Assembly (NCBI RefSeq): GCF_030824455.1
Contig: NZ_JAVBXR010000010.1
Span: 1-64,000, forward strand
DNA length: 64,000 bases
From: Desulfobulbus sp.
GTDB lineage: Bacteria; Desulfobacterota; Desulfobulbia; Desulfobulbales; Desulfobulbaceae
Reading direction: 5' to 3'
This document shows, piece by piece, positions 25,663-33,879 of the stretch. Position 1 is the stretch's first letter. Every line of letters starts with the position of its first letter. Under the pieces are notes generated by a model. The model was not told the origin of the DNA, did not search any database, and saw only the letters and a program-made list of their open reading frames with translations. The translations under genes were made by a program, and so were the position numbers.

Positions 25663-26721
25663 ATGCACGGGCCAATCAGTGAAGTGATACAGTTCATCGA
25701 CCTTAATGCGTACACCATCACGTTTTTATTTATTGTCGGTTTCATCGGCGGACTTGTCAGCGGTTTCATCGGCTCCGGCGGCGCCTTTGTGCTCACGCCG
25801 GGCATGATGAGTCTGGGTGTTCCGGGAACCGTGGCGGTTGCCAGCAACATGTGCCACAAGTTCCCCAAGGCCCTGGTCGGATCGATCAAACGGTACAAAT
25901 ACGGTCAGGTGGACATCAAGTTGGGGCTGATCATGGGCGTCTTTGCTGAAATCGGCGTTCAGGTGGGCATCATGCTGCAAAAGCACATTCTGGACAAGTG
26001 GGGTCAGGCTGGTTCCAACCTGTACGTCAGTATTGTCTTTGTGATGGTTTTGGTCATTGTCGGCTCCTTTGTGATGCGCGACGCCGTCAAAATGAAGCAG
26101 GCCGGCAACGAGTCCGCGCCTGGGACTTCGTTGGCCAAACGATTGCAACAGATTGAACTCTGGCCGATGGTCACCCTGAAGACCGCGAATCTGCGCATCA
26201 GCATCTGGTTCCTGCTTCCGGTCGCCATCGCCACCGGCATGCTTGCCGCCACCATCGCGGTGGGCGGTTTCATCGGCGTTCCCGGCCTGATGTACATCAT
26301 CGGCGCAACCAGCATTGTCGCCTCCGCCACCGAACTGGTCATCGCCTTTGTCATGGGGCTGGGCGGCACCCTGATCTGGGCCTATTACGGCATGGTCGAC
26401 ATTCGTCTGGTGATGATCATTCTCGCTGGTTCGCTCTTTGGCGTGCAGTTGGGCGCCATTGGCACCACCTATGTCAAGGACTACATGATCAAGTACGTTA
26501 TGGCCACGATCATGCTGATCGTCGCCGTAAGCCGCTTTTTTGCCATTCCCAAATATCTCAACCAGCTGCACCTGATCTCGCTTGCCGACAATCTTGAAAA
26601 TATTATGACCAAGCTGAGCTTTGCAATCATGTGTTTTGCCCTGCTGGTCGGCGCCTCGATTATCCTCGCCAGTCTGTTCAAAGCAAGAAGTCAGGAAAAG
26701 GCGGCGGCTGTCACCAGTTAA
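25663..26721 (+). CDS. TauE/SafE family anion permease
   Basis: This is a 352-residue inner-membrane protein with about eight helices in two halves. The first half has the Gly-rich family motif GFIGSGGAFVLTPGMM and the second has the matching IAVGGFIGVPGLMYIIG. TauE/SafE proteins export or import sulfite, sulfonates, sulfoacetate or similar anions. Placement between USP-type genes behind a sigma-54 promoter suggests a stress- or nutrient-induced role. The start has GGGAG about 7 bases upstream. The substrate cannot be read from sequence. Confidence 0.88.
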   Translation: MHGPISEVIQFIDLNAYTITFLFIVGFIGGLVSGFIGSGGAFVLTPGMMSLGVPGTVAVASNMCHKFPKALVGSIKRYKYGQVDIKLGLIMGVFAEIGVQVGIMLQKHILDKWGQAGSNLYVSIVFVMVLVIVGSFVMRDAVKMKQAGNESAPGTSLAKRLQQIELWPMVTLKTANLRISIWFLLPVAIATGMLAATIAVGGFIGVPGLMYIIGATSIVASATELVIAFVMGLGGTLIWAYYGMVDIRLVMIILAGSLFGVQLGAIGTTYVKDYMIKYVMATIMLIVAVSRFFAIPKYLNQLHLISLADNLENIMTKLSFAIMCFALLVGASIILASLFKARSQEKAAAVTS

Positions 26722-26742
26722 TCTTTGCTGAGGAGAGAGAAT

Positions 26743-27627
26743 ATGCCCGAGAGCACCAAAACCATTCTTGTCGCTGTCGATCCGAGCAGTGTCGGGCAGG
26801 CGGCCTTTCAACAAGCGCTCCGGTTGGCTCTGTTGCTTAAGGCGCAATTGATCGCCATTTCGGTGACACCCCGCTATGAGGGGAACATGCACCGGTGGAA
26901 GATCAGCAATGCCGAAGAACAACTCAGTCAACCCTTTCAACGCTGCCTGGAGGAGGTGCGGCAGGCCGCCACTGCCAAGGGGCAGACTGTGCGGACCATC
27001 CACGCCGTTGGCGAACCGGTGGAAGAGATCGTGCGGGTGGCTGAAGAGGAGAATGCAGGGTTGGTGCTCATGGGGTATCCGAAACGTTCTCGGCTAGAGC
27101 GCGTTCTGCTTGGCAAAACCACTGCCAAGGTGATTGGCTGCAGCCCTTGCGACGTGCTGATGGTTCCTGAACATGCGGAAGTCAATTTTTCCCGGATACT
27201 TGTTGGCGTCGACGGCTCCCGCTACAGCATGGATGCCGGGCAACGGGCCTTGGATTTGGCCCTCGCCTTTGGCGGCGAAGTGCATGCCCTGACCGTGCTT
27301 GACGTCCCCCTTGAGCGCAGTTTTCTCTACGGGGTGCTCGAAGAGGCGCGGCGGAAAAGTTTCCCGCCGCTGCAAACCCTCGCCGGGCAAGGGGAAAGAC
27401 TTGGGGTGCGCGTGACCACCGAAATCCTGCACGGCGCGCCGTATGACGCCATCGTCAAATACAGCGAGGCCAACAAAATCGACCTGATTGTCCTGGGAAC
27501 CTACGGCAGAACCGCGCTTGGCAATCTGCTCATGGGGAGTGTGGTTGAGCGGGTGGCGGCGATTTCTCCCTTGCCCACGCTGGTGGTGAAACGGCTGGGA
27601 GAAAACGGGGTGCGCGATTTGATTTGA
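26743..27627 (+). CDS. Tandem-domain universal stress protein
   Basis: This 294-residue protein has two USP domains. The first (~1-145) runs from KTILVAVDPSSVGQ to VIGCSPCDVLMVP. The second (~150-290) runs from RILVGVDGSRYSM to a GTYGRTALGNLLMGSVVERV segment with the ATP-binding G-2x-G-9x-G(S/T) pattern. The start at 26743 has GAGGAGAG upstream, 21 bases after the tauE stop, so it is in the same operon. USPs of this type aid survival in stasis and anaerobiosis. Confidence 0.9.
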   Translation: MPESTKTILVAVDPSSVGQAAFQQALRLALLLKAQLIAISVTPRYEGNMHRWKISNAEEQLSQPFQRCLEEVRQAATAKGQTVRTIHAVGEPVEEIVRVAEEENAGLVLMGYPKRSRLERVLLGKTTAKVIGCSPCDVLMVPEHAEVNFSRILVGVDGSRYSMDAGQRALDLALAFGGEVHALTVLDVPLERSFLYGVLEEARRKSFPPLQTLAGQGERLGVRVTTEILHGAPYDAIVKYSEANKIDLIVLGTYGRTALGNLLMGSVVERVAAISPLPTLVVKRLGENGVRDLI

Positions 27628-27709
27628 GTCTCGACGACAGGTGGGGCAGGGAGAGGTCGAAGAGGAACTCCCCCTCAAAGGGTATTTCAAAGTAGTCAGG
27701 AGGTCGGCC

Positions 27710-28009
27710 ATGGAGATGAATCTATATTTTAGCGGATTAGTGCTGCTGGTGTGCGCAGTTCATCTGGCAACCGTTGCGGGGCAGGCTGTTGAGGATCTCG
27801 CGCGGGCGCTATCGGGCGAGAAAAAGATCCTGAACGCGCAGCCGCAAGAGCGGGATGATTGGTATGTCTTCTTTTGTTGCGCTGATTTGCTGGGTACAGC
27901 ATCGGTCAACAGTGTGTCTCGCGGGGAGGAACAACGTCAGGTTGCTTGTCCGTCAGACGCTATTGGGCAAGACAAACGCCGTCCTGCACGCATGCGTGCA
28001 GGAATTTGA
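27710..28009 (+). CDS. Possible small membrane-anchored protein after the USP gene
   Basis: This 99-residue frame starts with ATG behind a good CAGGAGG. The N-terminus holds one hydrophobic helix (LYFSGLVLLVCAVHLATVAG), followed by an acidic amphipathic stretch. After about residue 48 the sequence stops looking protein-like, and another frame at 27855-28124 looks at least as good, so a frameshift may have split one gene. I do not recognise it. Confidence 0.35.
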   Translation: MEMNLYFSGLVLLVCAVHLATVAGQAVEDLARALSGEKKILNAQPQERDDWYVFFCCADLLGTASVNSVSRGEEQRQVACPSDAIGQDKRRPARMRAGI

Positions 28010-28167
28010 GCACTTTCTGGCGCTTCTTGGCAAAGGCGTTCTTTTTGGATTTCATTTCCGGCAAAAAAACAGGCAAGGGTGCGCCTCAACACCACTGAAT
28101 CTCTTGGTGCAGCTGCGGCGATGATGAAAAATTACAGCACAATGTGTGATTGATAAAAGGGTGAAAC

Positions 28168-28395
28168 GTGAAAGTGCAGATGGGAATTTTTCAAGAAAAA
28201 GAACAGATCAATACATATCTTGCATCAAAAGGGATTGCGCATAACGACATCGTGGAGGCGGGGCCATTCCCTTCTCGATTACAGGCGATGGAATGGATGG
28301 ATTTTGTTGAGAAAAAATTGGGTTCGGGCGAGGTGGAACGGCACGCCGTAGGCTATATGAACCAAGCCCCGTGGTATGGATTTGCTTTTGAATAA
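28168..28395 (+). CDS. Small hypothetical protein
   Basis: This 75-residue protein starts with GTG at 28168, preceded by AAAAGGG. It is soluble and mixed-charge, ending MNQAPWYGFAFE. Codon usage and the balanced composition look coding, but I do not recognise the family. It follows the USP region with no obvious own promoter. Confidence 0.5.
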   Translation: MKVQMGIFQEKEQINTYLASKGIAHNDIVEAGPFPSRLQAMEWMDFVEKKLGSGEVERHAVGYMNQAPWYGFAFE

Positions 28396-28684
28396 CACCC
28401 GAGGTTAATCTCCAACCTGCGGGCCGGGCAGTTGGTGAGGCCGGGATTTGCCACGGTTGTTTTTTGCTGCGGCGCAAAGGCCCAAACAATTACTGCGCTG
28501 GTGCGTCAAGCCCCAAGTCGCCGCTCAACATTGGCTTGATTGTGCGGATTTTTTGGGGCTTGTTTGACGCTTCGGTTTGAGTTGATTTGGCGCTTGGTTA
28601 TTTCCGGGCCGCCGGCGGCGGGTGTTCGGGGATCTCGTCCTTGCGGCTGGAGCCAAGTCAACTCCTCAATGCCGGGTTTACATG

Positions 28685-28804
28685 TTATGCTCTGTCTTTG
28701 AATTTCTCCTCGCGCTTGATCTGCTTGGCGGCGCGCTTTTCTTTAAGGGATTTGGTGGGTTCTTTTTTGGTGTTCTGCTGTTTGATGTTCTTTTCTTTTG
28801 CCAT
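28685..28804 (-). CDS. Tiny Lys-rich basic protein (39 aa)
   Basis: Reading the minus strand from ATG at 28804 gives a 39-residue protein starting MAKEKNIKQQNTKKEPTK, continuing SLKEKRAAKQIKREEKF and ending KDRA. GAGGAA lies about 10 bases upstream. It is nearly half Lys, Arg and Glu and should be an extended or helical nucleic-acid-binding peptide. It lies 98 bp downstream of the RhlB-like helicase on the same strand. I recall similar tiny proteins in proteobacteria without an assigned function. Confidence 0.65.
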   Translation of the reverse strand: MAKEKNIKQQNTKKEPTKSLKEKRAAKQIKREEKFKDRA

Positions 28805-28902
28805 GGTGTTTGATTCCTCGGATAGGTGATGATGGAGCAGGGGGCGGAAGGAGCCTTGGGTTGGTCAGGCGCCTTCCGTGGCTTGGCGCGTCAAGAACAG
28901 GA

Positions 28903-30138
28903 TTACTTCGGGAACGGTCGAGTGCTTCTGCGGGAGCCGGAAAAAGCGCCCCGTTGCACGGGCTTGGTCCGTTTTGGTTTAACCACGTGTTTGAAATCAT
29001 TTACAAAGAGTTCGTCCTCCGCCCATTCGGTGGGAATCGGATGGCCGATGTACTCTTCAATGGCCTCCAGCGACAACACGCCTTGCTCGTCGGCCAGGGA
29101 GATGGCCTTGCCTTCGGCGCCGGCGCGGGCGGTACGGCCGATGCGATGCACGTAATCCTCGCAATCTTCGGGCAGGTCGTAGTTGACGACGTGGGAAACG
29201 CCTTCAATGTGCAGTCCGCGTGAAGCCACATCGGTGGCGATCAGCATCGGCAATTTGCCTTCCTTGAAATCCCTCATGATCCGCAACCGTTTTTCCTGGG
29301 CCACGTCGCCAGAGATCATCCGACAGGGCTGGTCGTTGGCTATTAGGCGGGACTGGAGGTATTCGCCTTCGCGCTTGGTGTTGACGAAAATCATGGTGCG
29401 TTCCATGCCTTCGCGGCGCAACAGACCAAGCAGCAGGGGGAATTTTTCCTTGCGGGAGACGTGGAACAAAATCTCCTCGATGTTGTCGGCGGTCATTTGA
29501 TCGCCGGTGACGCTGACTTTTTCCGGCATGTTCATGAATTCATAGGCCAGTTCCATCACCCGGTGGTTCAAGGTGGCGGAAAACATCAGGTTCTGGCGTT
29601 TGTCAAAGGTCGGCAGGCGGCGCAGGATAAAACGCAAATCGCCGATAAAGCCCATGTCAAACATCCGGTCGGCCTCGTCAATGACCAGCATTTCAACATC
29701 GGAGAGGGTGTAGACCTTCTGCTTGAGATAGTCGATCAGGCGGCCCGGGGTGCCAATCACGACGTCGGCGCCGTGGCGCAGGTCGTCGCGCTGTTTGTTG
29801 TAGTCCACCCCGCCGTACACCGCCTGCACCGAAAAGCCGCAGTGCTTGCCGAGCAACAGCGCGTCTTGGTGGATTTGGACCACCAGTTCCCGCGTGGGCG
29901 CCAGAATCAGGGCGCGGGGATTCTGGCCCGGACCTTGGTCGTTTTTCAGCAGTCGGTCGAACAGGGTGATGAGAAAGGCGGCGGTTTTGCCCGTGCCGGT
30001 CTGTCCCCGGCCGGCCACGTCTTTGCCGTTCAGGGTGAGGGGGAAAGTCATCTCCTGGATGGGAGTGCACTCGGTGAAGCCTGCTTCGGCAATACCCTTG
30101 CCGAGGGATTCTGGCAGAGCCAGTTCGTCAAATCGCAT
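28903..30138 (-). CDS. rhlB: DEAD-box RNA helicase, RhlB-like
   Basis: This 411-residue protein has the full motif set: Q motif (FTECTPIQEMTFPLTL), motif I TGTGKTA, Ib GTPGRL, II DEAD within VIDEADRMFDMGF, III SATLN, IV-V (MIFVNTKREGE, ATDVASRGLHI) and VI HRIGRTARAG. A basic tail follows (VKPKRTKPVQRGAFSGSRR). RhlB-type helicases remodel structured RNA, often with RNase E, in mRNA decay and ribosome assembly. The start at 30138 has AAGGAACCGA upstream. RhlE is the alternative subfamily name. Confidence 0.9.
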   Translation of the reverse strand: MRFDELALPESLGKGIAEAGFTECTPIQEMTFPLTLNGKDVAGRGQTGTGKTAAFLITLFDRLLKNDQGPGQNPRALILAPTRELVVQIHQDALLLGKHCGFSVQAVYGGVDYNKQRDDLRHGADVVIGTPGRLIDYLKQKVYTLSDVEMLVIDEADRMFDMGFIGDLRFILRRLPTFDKRQNLMFSATLNHRVMELAYEFMNMPEKVSVTGDQMTADNIEEILFHVSRKEKFPLLLGLLRREGMERTMIFVNTKREGEYLQSRLIANDQPCRMISGDVAQEKRLRIMRDFKEGKLPMLIATDVASRGLHIEGVSHVVNYDLPEDCEDYVHRIGRTARAGAEGKAISLADEQGVLSLEAIEEYIGHPIPTEWAEDELFVNDFKHVVKPKRTKPVQRGAFSGSRRSTRPFPK

Positions 30139-30229
30139 TCGGTTCCTTGGTTGTGTTGAATATTTCGTTCATGTTGCCCTTATATAATAGACATTGCCGG
30201 CGCATCCGGCAAGGAAGGAGTCGCCGCCG

Positions 30230-30724
30230 TCAGAGGATTTTGAAATTGAGCAGCAGCGAATCCCGCGAGGGAAAAAACTGGCGGTAACGGGTGTGGGATT
30301 TTTCCATCATGATTTTGGAGGCTCGAACGGCGTCGGTCTCCTTGTATTTGTCGGACAGATAGATGATCTCGCGGATGCCGGATTGGATGATCACCTTGGT
30401 GCATTCATTGCACGGAAACAAGGCCACATACAGCCGGCAATCGCGCAGATCGTAGGTGATGGAGTTGAGCACCGCGTTGAGTTCGGCGTGGCAGACGTAG
30501 GGATACTTGGTGTCCAGGTAGTCGCCTTCGCGGGCCCAGGGCAGTTCGTCGTCCGAACAGCCCCAGGGAAAGCCGTTGTAGCCGACGCCGACGATTTTGT
30601 TCTGGCTGTTGGCCACGCAGGCCCCCACCTGGGTGTTGGGATCCTTGGAACGGTGGCCGGAAAGAATGGCCACGGCCATGAAATACTCGTCCCAGGAGAG
30701 GTAGTCGGCGCGCTTGCTGGTCAT
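30230..30724 (-). CDS. dCMP deaminase-family protein (ComEB-like)
   Basis: This 164-residue zinc-dependent cytidine/deoxycytidylate deaminase has the metal ligand and proton shuttle in CHAELNAVLNS (HAE) and the second half of the zinc site in PCNECTKVI. DPNTQVGACV and GYNGFPWG are the other family blocks. It converts dCMP to dUMP for dTMP synthesis. Its ATG overlaps the stop of the hydrolase gene by 4 bases, making it the third gene of an overlapping set with the DtxR-type regulator, a curious partnership. Confidence 0.92.
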   Translation of the reverse strand: MTSKRADYLSWDEYFMAVAILSGHRSKDPNTQVGACVANSQNKIVGVGYNGFPWGCSDDELPWAREGDYLDTKYPYVCHAELNAVLNSITYDLRDCRLYVALFPCNECTKVIIQSGIREIIYLSDKYKETDAVRASKIMMEKSHTRYRQFFPSRDSLLLNFKIL

Positions 30725-31707
30725 CGGGGGGCGCCGGAGGCCTGACTCGCCTGCTGTTCCGCCTGCTGCGCCTTGAACAGCCGCCTGCGTTCCCGCCAGT
30801 CCGGGGCCAGTCCGGCCGATTTTTCAATAAATTTACGGATGGCCTGAAAGTAGAGCGGTCCGGCCACGGCGATCAGCGAGTTGTGGTCCGCGCCCGGCAC
30901 GATCTGGAACTCCTTGCTCCTGGCGCCGCATTCCGCCTGCAGGGTTTCCGCCTGCCACAGGGGGATCAGCTGGTCGTACTGGCCGTGGAGAATAAAGGTG
31001 GGCTTGGTGAATTTGGCGATCTTGCCGCTGTTGTTGAAAGATTGCTCCTCGCCGATGCCCATGGCCGCGAGATCCACGCCCAGCACCTTGGCCAGCGGCA
31101 GGGTCTTGGCAAAACCGGAGTCAATAATCAGGCCGGAGATTGCGTCGCTGTGGTTCACTGCCACGTCAATGGCGCTGGCGCTGCCCAGAGACCGACCCAT
31201 GACGAACAGCGCCCCGGTGTAGCCGTGGTCGCGGAGCCAGGCCTGCAGAAAGAGAAACACAGCGTTGCTGTCCGGCAGCAGGGTGCTGGTCAGCGGGGCC
31301 CCGGTGCTCCAACCGTAGCCACGGTATTCGGCCACCAGGAAATTGAGCCCCTCGCGGACGTAACCGGGGCCGACCTGGTCGTAATCGGGAATGATTTCGC
31401 CGTTGCCGTGGAAAAAAATCAGGGTGGGCGAGCCCACTGCGTGGCTGTGCAGCCTGCAGGCAATGGTCACACCGTCGGCAATCGGAACCTCAAGATCGAT
31501 TGCGCCGGCGGGCGGGGTGTTCTGAGGGGTTTTGATGGGGTGGAAAATGAGTTGGGTGATTTCAGGTCGATCCATAATTGCTTGAGAAGACGATTGGTTC
31601 TTGATGATTGATGGGGCGGGGCCGTCGGCGTTGGCTGTCGACAGCCACACCAGCGCCCCCCACAGGCACAGCGCGATCACACGACCGCATCGGCCCGTTG
31701 GGCTCAC
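30721..31707 (-). CDS. Secreted alpha/beta hydrolase
   Basis: The protein has 328 residues. A signal peptide (VIALCLWGALVWLSTANA) precedes an alpha/beta-hydrolase domain with oxyanion region IFFHGNGE, nucleophile Ser in GRSLGSAS, acid in HGQYDQLIP and His in GADHNSL. The layout is that of the ABHD13/Bem46-like serine hydrolases. I start at the GTG at 31707, whose GTGA overlaps the TGA of the DtxR-type gene, so translation is probably coupled. An ATG further in (near residue 45) would remove the signal peptide. The C-terminus is Gln/Ala-rich. The substrate is unknown. Confidence 0.8.
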   Translation of the reverse strand: MSPTGRCGRVIALCLWGALVWLSTANADGPAPSIIKNQSSSQAIMDRPEITQLIFHPIKTPQNTPPAGAIDLEVPIADGVTIACRLHSHAVGSPTLIFFHGNGEIIPDYDQVGPGYVREGLNFLVAEYRGYGWSTGAPLTSTLLPDSNAVFLFLQAWLRDHGYTGALFVMGRSLGSASAIDVAVNHSDAISGLIIDSGFAKTLPLAKVLGVDLAAMGIGEEQSFNNSGKIAKFTKPTFILHGQYDQLIPLWQAETLQAECGARSKEFQIVPGADHNSLIAVAGPLYFQAIRKFIEKSAGLAPDWRERRRLFKAQQAEQQASQASGAPR

Positions 31708-32222
31708 TTGTCCGGGGGGGCGGCGCAATCCGGCTGGGGCCTGTCGCAGGACTTGCCGCGCTCGCACGCGTCTGGCGCGCAGCCTGTTTTGCAGTAGTAG
31801 CCGAACCCGGAATCCCAGGTGATGCCGCCGCGCGGACAGTGGGTGATGTAGTCGGCGTATTGGATCAACCGGTTGACAATCGATTTCGGCACCGAATGCT
31901 CCATTTTGCACGCCGCTTGATCGGCCTCGGTTTCATCCACCCCGAGAACGGTCACCAGGAAGTTGGACAGGGCCACATGGCGGCCGACAATCTCTTGGGC
32001 TGCGGTCAAGCCGGCTTCGGTCAGGGTGATCAGGTCGTAGGGCGCGTAATTGATCAGGCCAAGCGAGGAGAGAATGCGCAGCGCATTGGTCACCGAAGAG
32101 GCCCGGACGTCAAGTCGTTTGGCTATGTCCTTGGCGCGGGCCACTTTTTTTTCTTTGGCGATATGGTACACCGCCTCCAGGTAGTCCTCCTGGCTGGCGC
32201 TGAGTTGCGATTGTTGTTTCAT
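31704..32222 (-). CDS. DtxR/MntR-family metal-dependent regulator with Cys-rich tail
   Basis: This 172-residue protein has an N-terminal winged helix (SQEDYLEAVYHIAKE, with VRASSVTNALRILSSLGLI as recognition region) and a dimerisation/metal domain (VGRHVALSNFLVTVLGV, EADQAACKMEHSV, where Cys, Glu and His are typical ligands). The ~35-residue tail holds several cysteines (YYCKTGCAPDACERGKSC), unusual for the family. Such regulators repress metal-uptake genes when Fe(II) or Mn(II) is abundant. The start is taken as ATG 32222; TTG at 32231 is possible. It heads an overlapping operon and is divergent to an outer-membrane barrel gene. Confidence 0.9.
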   Translation of the reverse strand: MKQQSQLSASQEDYLEAVYHIAKEKKVARAKDIAKRLDVRASSVTNALRILSSLGLINYAPYDLITLTEAGLTAAQEIVGRHVALSNFLVTVLGVDETEADQAACKMEHSVPKSIVNRLIQYADYITHCPRGGITWDSGFGYYCKTGCAPDACERGKSCDRPQPDCAAPPDK

Positions 32223-32516
32223 TCCTGGCAAACCTGTGTGGATTGAGAGTGCTTATCTCTCGTTCCATACCGCAACTTTGCGCTTTTGGCTACCTTGAAA
32301 CGTGGCTGGGTCCCCAGCAGCGCCCTGGCGGCAACCTTTTCCCGGCGTGCAAGGCTCCCCATCTCCATTTTTTGCATTGACGTTCCGGCGGGACAGGGGC
32401 AATCCGCGCGGCGCAGCTTGCAATATTTCTCTAAAGTTTCTACTCTATTATCCGCCAATCAAAACGATTTTTACCGTTTCTTCTTTTTTAACCAGGTTTT
32501 ACAAAGAATCAAGCAG

Positions 32517-33692
32517 ATGGCCAACCGACTGCATCAACTCCTCGCCGCGACCGCAGCGGGATGGCTTTGCCTGCTCACTGCGGCGGCGTCCGGCGCCGAG
32601 GATAATCAACCGCCAGCGGACGTTTCCACCCCTGTTGCCGCCGCCCAACCTGCGAACGCTCGCCAAGCTGGCGAAAAAGCCGTCGCGCCGCGAAAAGAAC
32701 GCGTTCGCCGCGCCAAGAAAAAAGGCGCCTCCAAACCCAGCGCCTTTGTCCTGCTCAGCCAGAGAATCCTCTACGAGCCCTTTGCCTGCAGCCATTGTGC
32801 ATCCGCCGTCTTTTTCGACCCAACCGCCTCTGAGGCGCTGCTGTTTGCCGCCCAGGAGGTGTCGTGGGCCTCTGCCCGGCTGGAAGGTTCGACAGGATTG
32901 GCCGGCGACGACGCCTCGGGTTGGGACGCCCTGCGGCGCATCCATATCGACATCCAACCCCTGGATTACAACTTTGGCGCATTCAACCCCTTTGCGGGCG
33001 ATCTGTTTGCGCCCCTGATTGCCGGCCCGTTGCTGACCGCAGCGGACGCGGTTTCGTTTGCCCAATTGGCGGCGCTTGGCATGGATCCGTTTGCCGCCGA
33101 TGCCGGATATGCCGAATTGGAAGCAACAGGTTTTTATTCGCCAACGTCCAGCGCCTCGGCTTCTCCCTTTGCCTATCGGTACCGAATGGATAAAAAAACC
33201 TCGGTTAATGCCGGGGTTGCCTGGATTCAGGATCTGGCCGACACCCAGGGGCTCTCGCCGGTCGAGGAAGCGATTGGGTACGGCGCGGTGTCCTCCGAGA
33301 CGATTGCCGCCGTGAATTTCACCCTGGGCGCCAGTTACCGCGCCTTCACCTTGACCGGCGGCTACATCCGCGCCGTCGAGCCGAGACTTGGCCCGGCGGA
33401 TCTCGATCTGACCGGCAACGAGGCCGAACCCACCGCCTGGAACAGTGAACTGGCCTACTCCACCGAACTGTTGCGTAAAGAGACGACCCTGGCGGTGGGC
33501 TATCAGAAATCGTCCGAATCCCTCCAGTTGTACCTGCCGGAAGAGCGGTACAGAACAAAGGCCTCCATGGAGATGTTCGACTCCGCGACCCTCACGCTTG
33601 AATATTATCTGGACAAGGAATATTCGACCAAGGACGGGGGCGTGGAGGACGAAGGCTACGGCATCACCACCAAAATCGGTTTTCCTTTTTAG
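32517..33692 (+). CDS. Outer-membrane beta-barrel protein, LbtU-like
   Basis: This 391-residue protein has a signal peptide (LLAATAAGWLCLLTAAASGA), then a basic Lys/Arg stretch, a middle region with a CSHC motif, and a C-terminal half of alternating hydrophobic beta strands ending in Phe (TKIGFPF), the usual barrel-assembly signal. The stretch from TLAVGYQKSSESLQLYLPE to LTLEYYLDKEY resembles LbtU siderophore porins. Its divergent neighbour is a DtxR-type metal regulator, which fits metal-related regulation. I found no clear operator in the 294-bp gap. Confidence 0.6.
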   Translation: MANRLHQLLAATAAGWLCLLTAAASGAEDNQPPADVSTPVAAAQPANARQAGEKAVAPRKERVRRAKKKGASKPSAFVLLSQRILYEPFACSHCASAVFFDPTASEALLFAAQEVSWASARLEGSTGLAGDDASGWDALRRIHIDIQPLDYNFGAFNPFAGDLFAPLIAGPLLTAADAVSFAQLAALGMDPFAADAGYAELEATGFYSPTSSASASPFAYRYRMDKKTSVNAGVAWIQDLADTQGLSPVEEAIGYGAVSSETIAAVNFTLGASYRAFTLTGGYIRAVEPRLGPADLDLTGNEAEPTAWNSELAYSTELLRKETTLAVGYQKSSESLQLYLPEERYRTKASMEMFDSATLTLEYYLDKEYSTKDGGVEDEGYGITTKIGFPF

Positions 33693-33781
33693 GCCAATCA
33701 ACTCACCAAAAATACGCTTTTTTGCAGAAGCGGCTTCAACCGGAGTTCCAGAGGATCAAATCGTCGGGAGATGCTGGGGGG

Positions 33782-33863
33782 AAGCCGGCAATAGATGCCG
33801 GCTGTGTGAACCGGTCGCCGGAAAACCGCTCCCATGCAACTGCTGGGGTTAGCATGGGAGCGG
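33782..33863. repeat. Two consecutive perfect hairpins between convergent genes
   Basis: The first has AGCCGGCA and TGCCGGCT arms with a 5-base loop near 33783-33803. The second has 12-bp perfect arms CCGCTCCCATGC (33826-33837) and GCATGGGAGCGG (33852-33863) with a 14-base loop. They lie between the barrel gene (+) and the chemoreceptor (-), where a bidirectional terminator would be useful, but neither has a U-tract. Confidence 0.55.
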
Positions 33864-33879
33864 AGCGGGACGGCTGGGT

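Noticed and set aside
27855-28124. Alternative frame after the USP gene, possibly continuing a frameshifted gene
   Set aside because: No Shine-Dalgarno or family signal; kept only as a note on the small gene at 27710.
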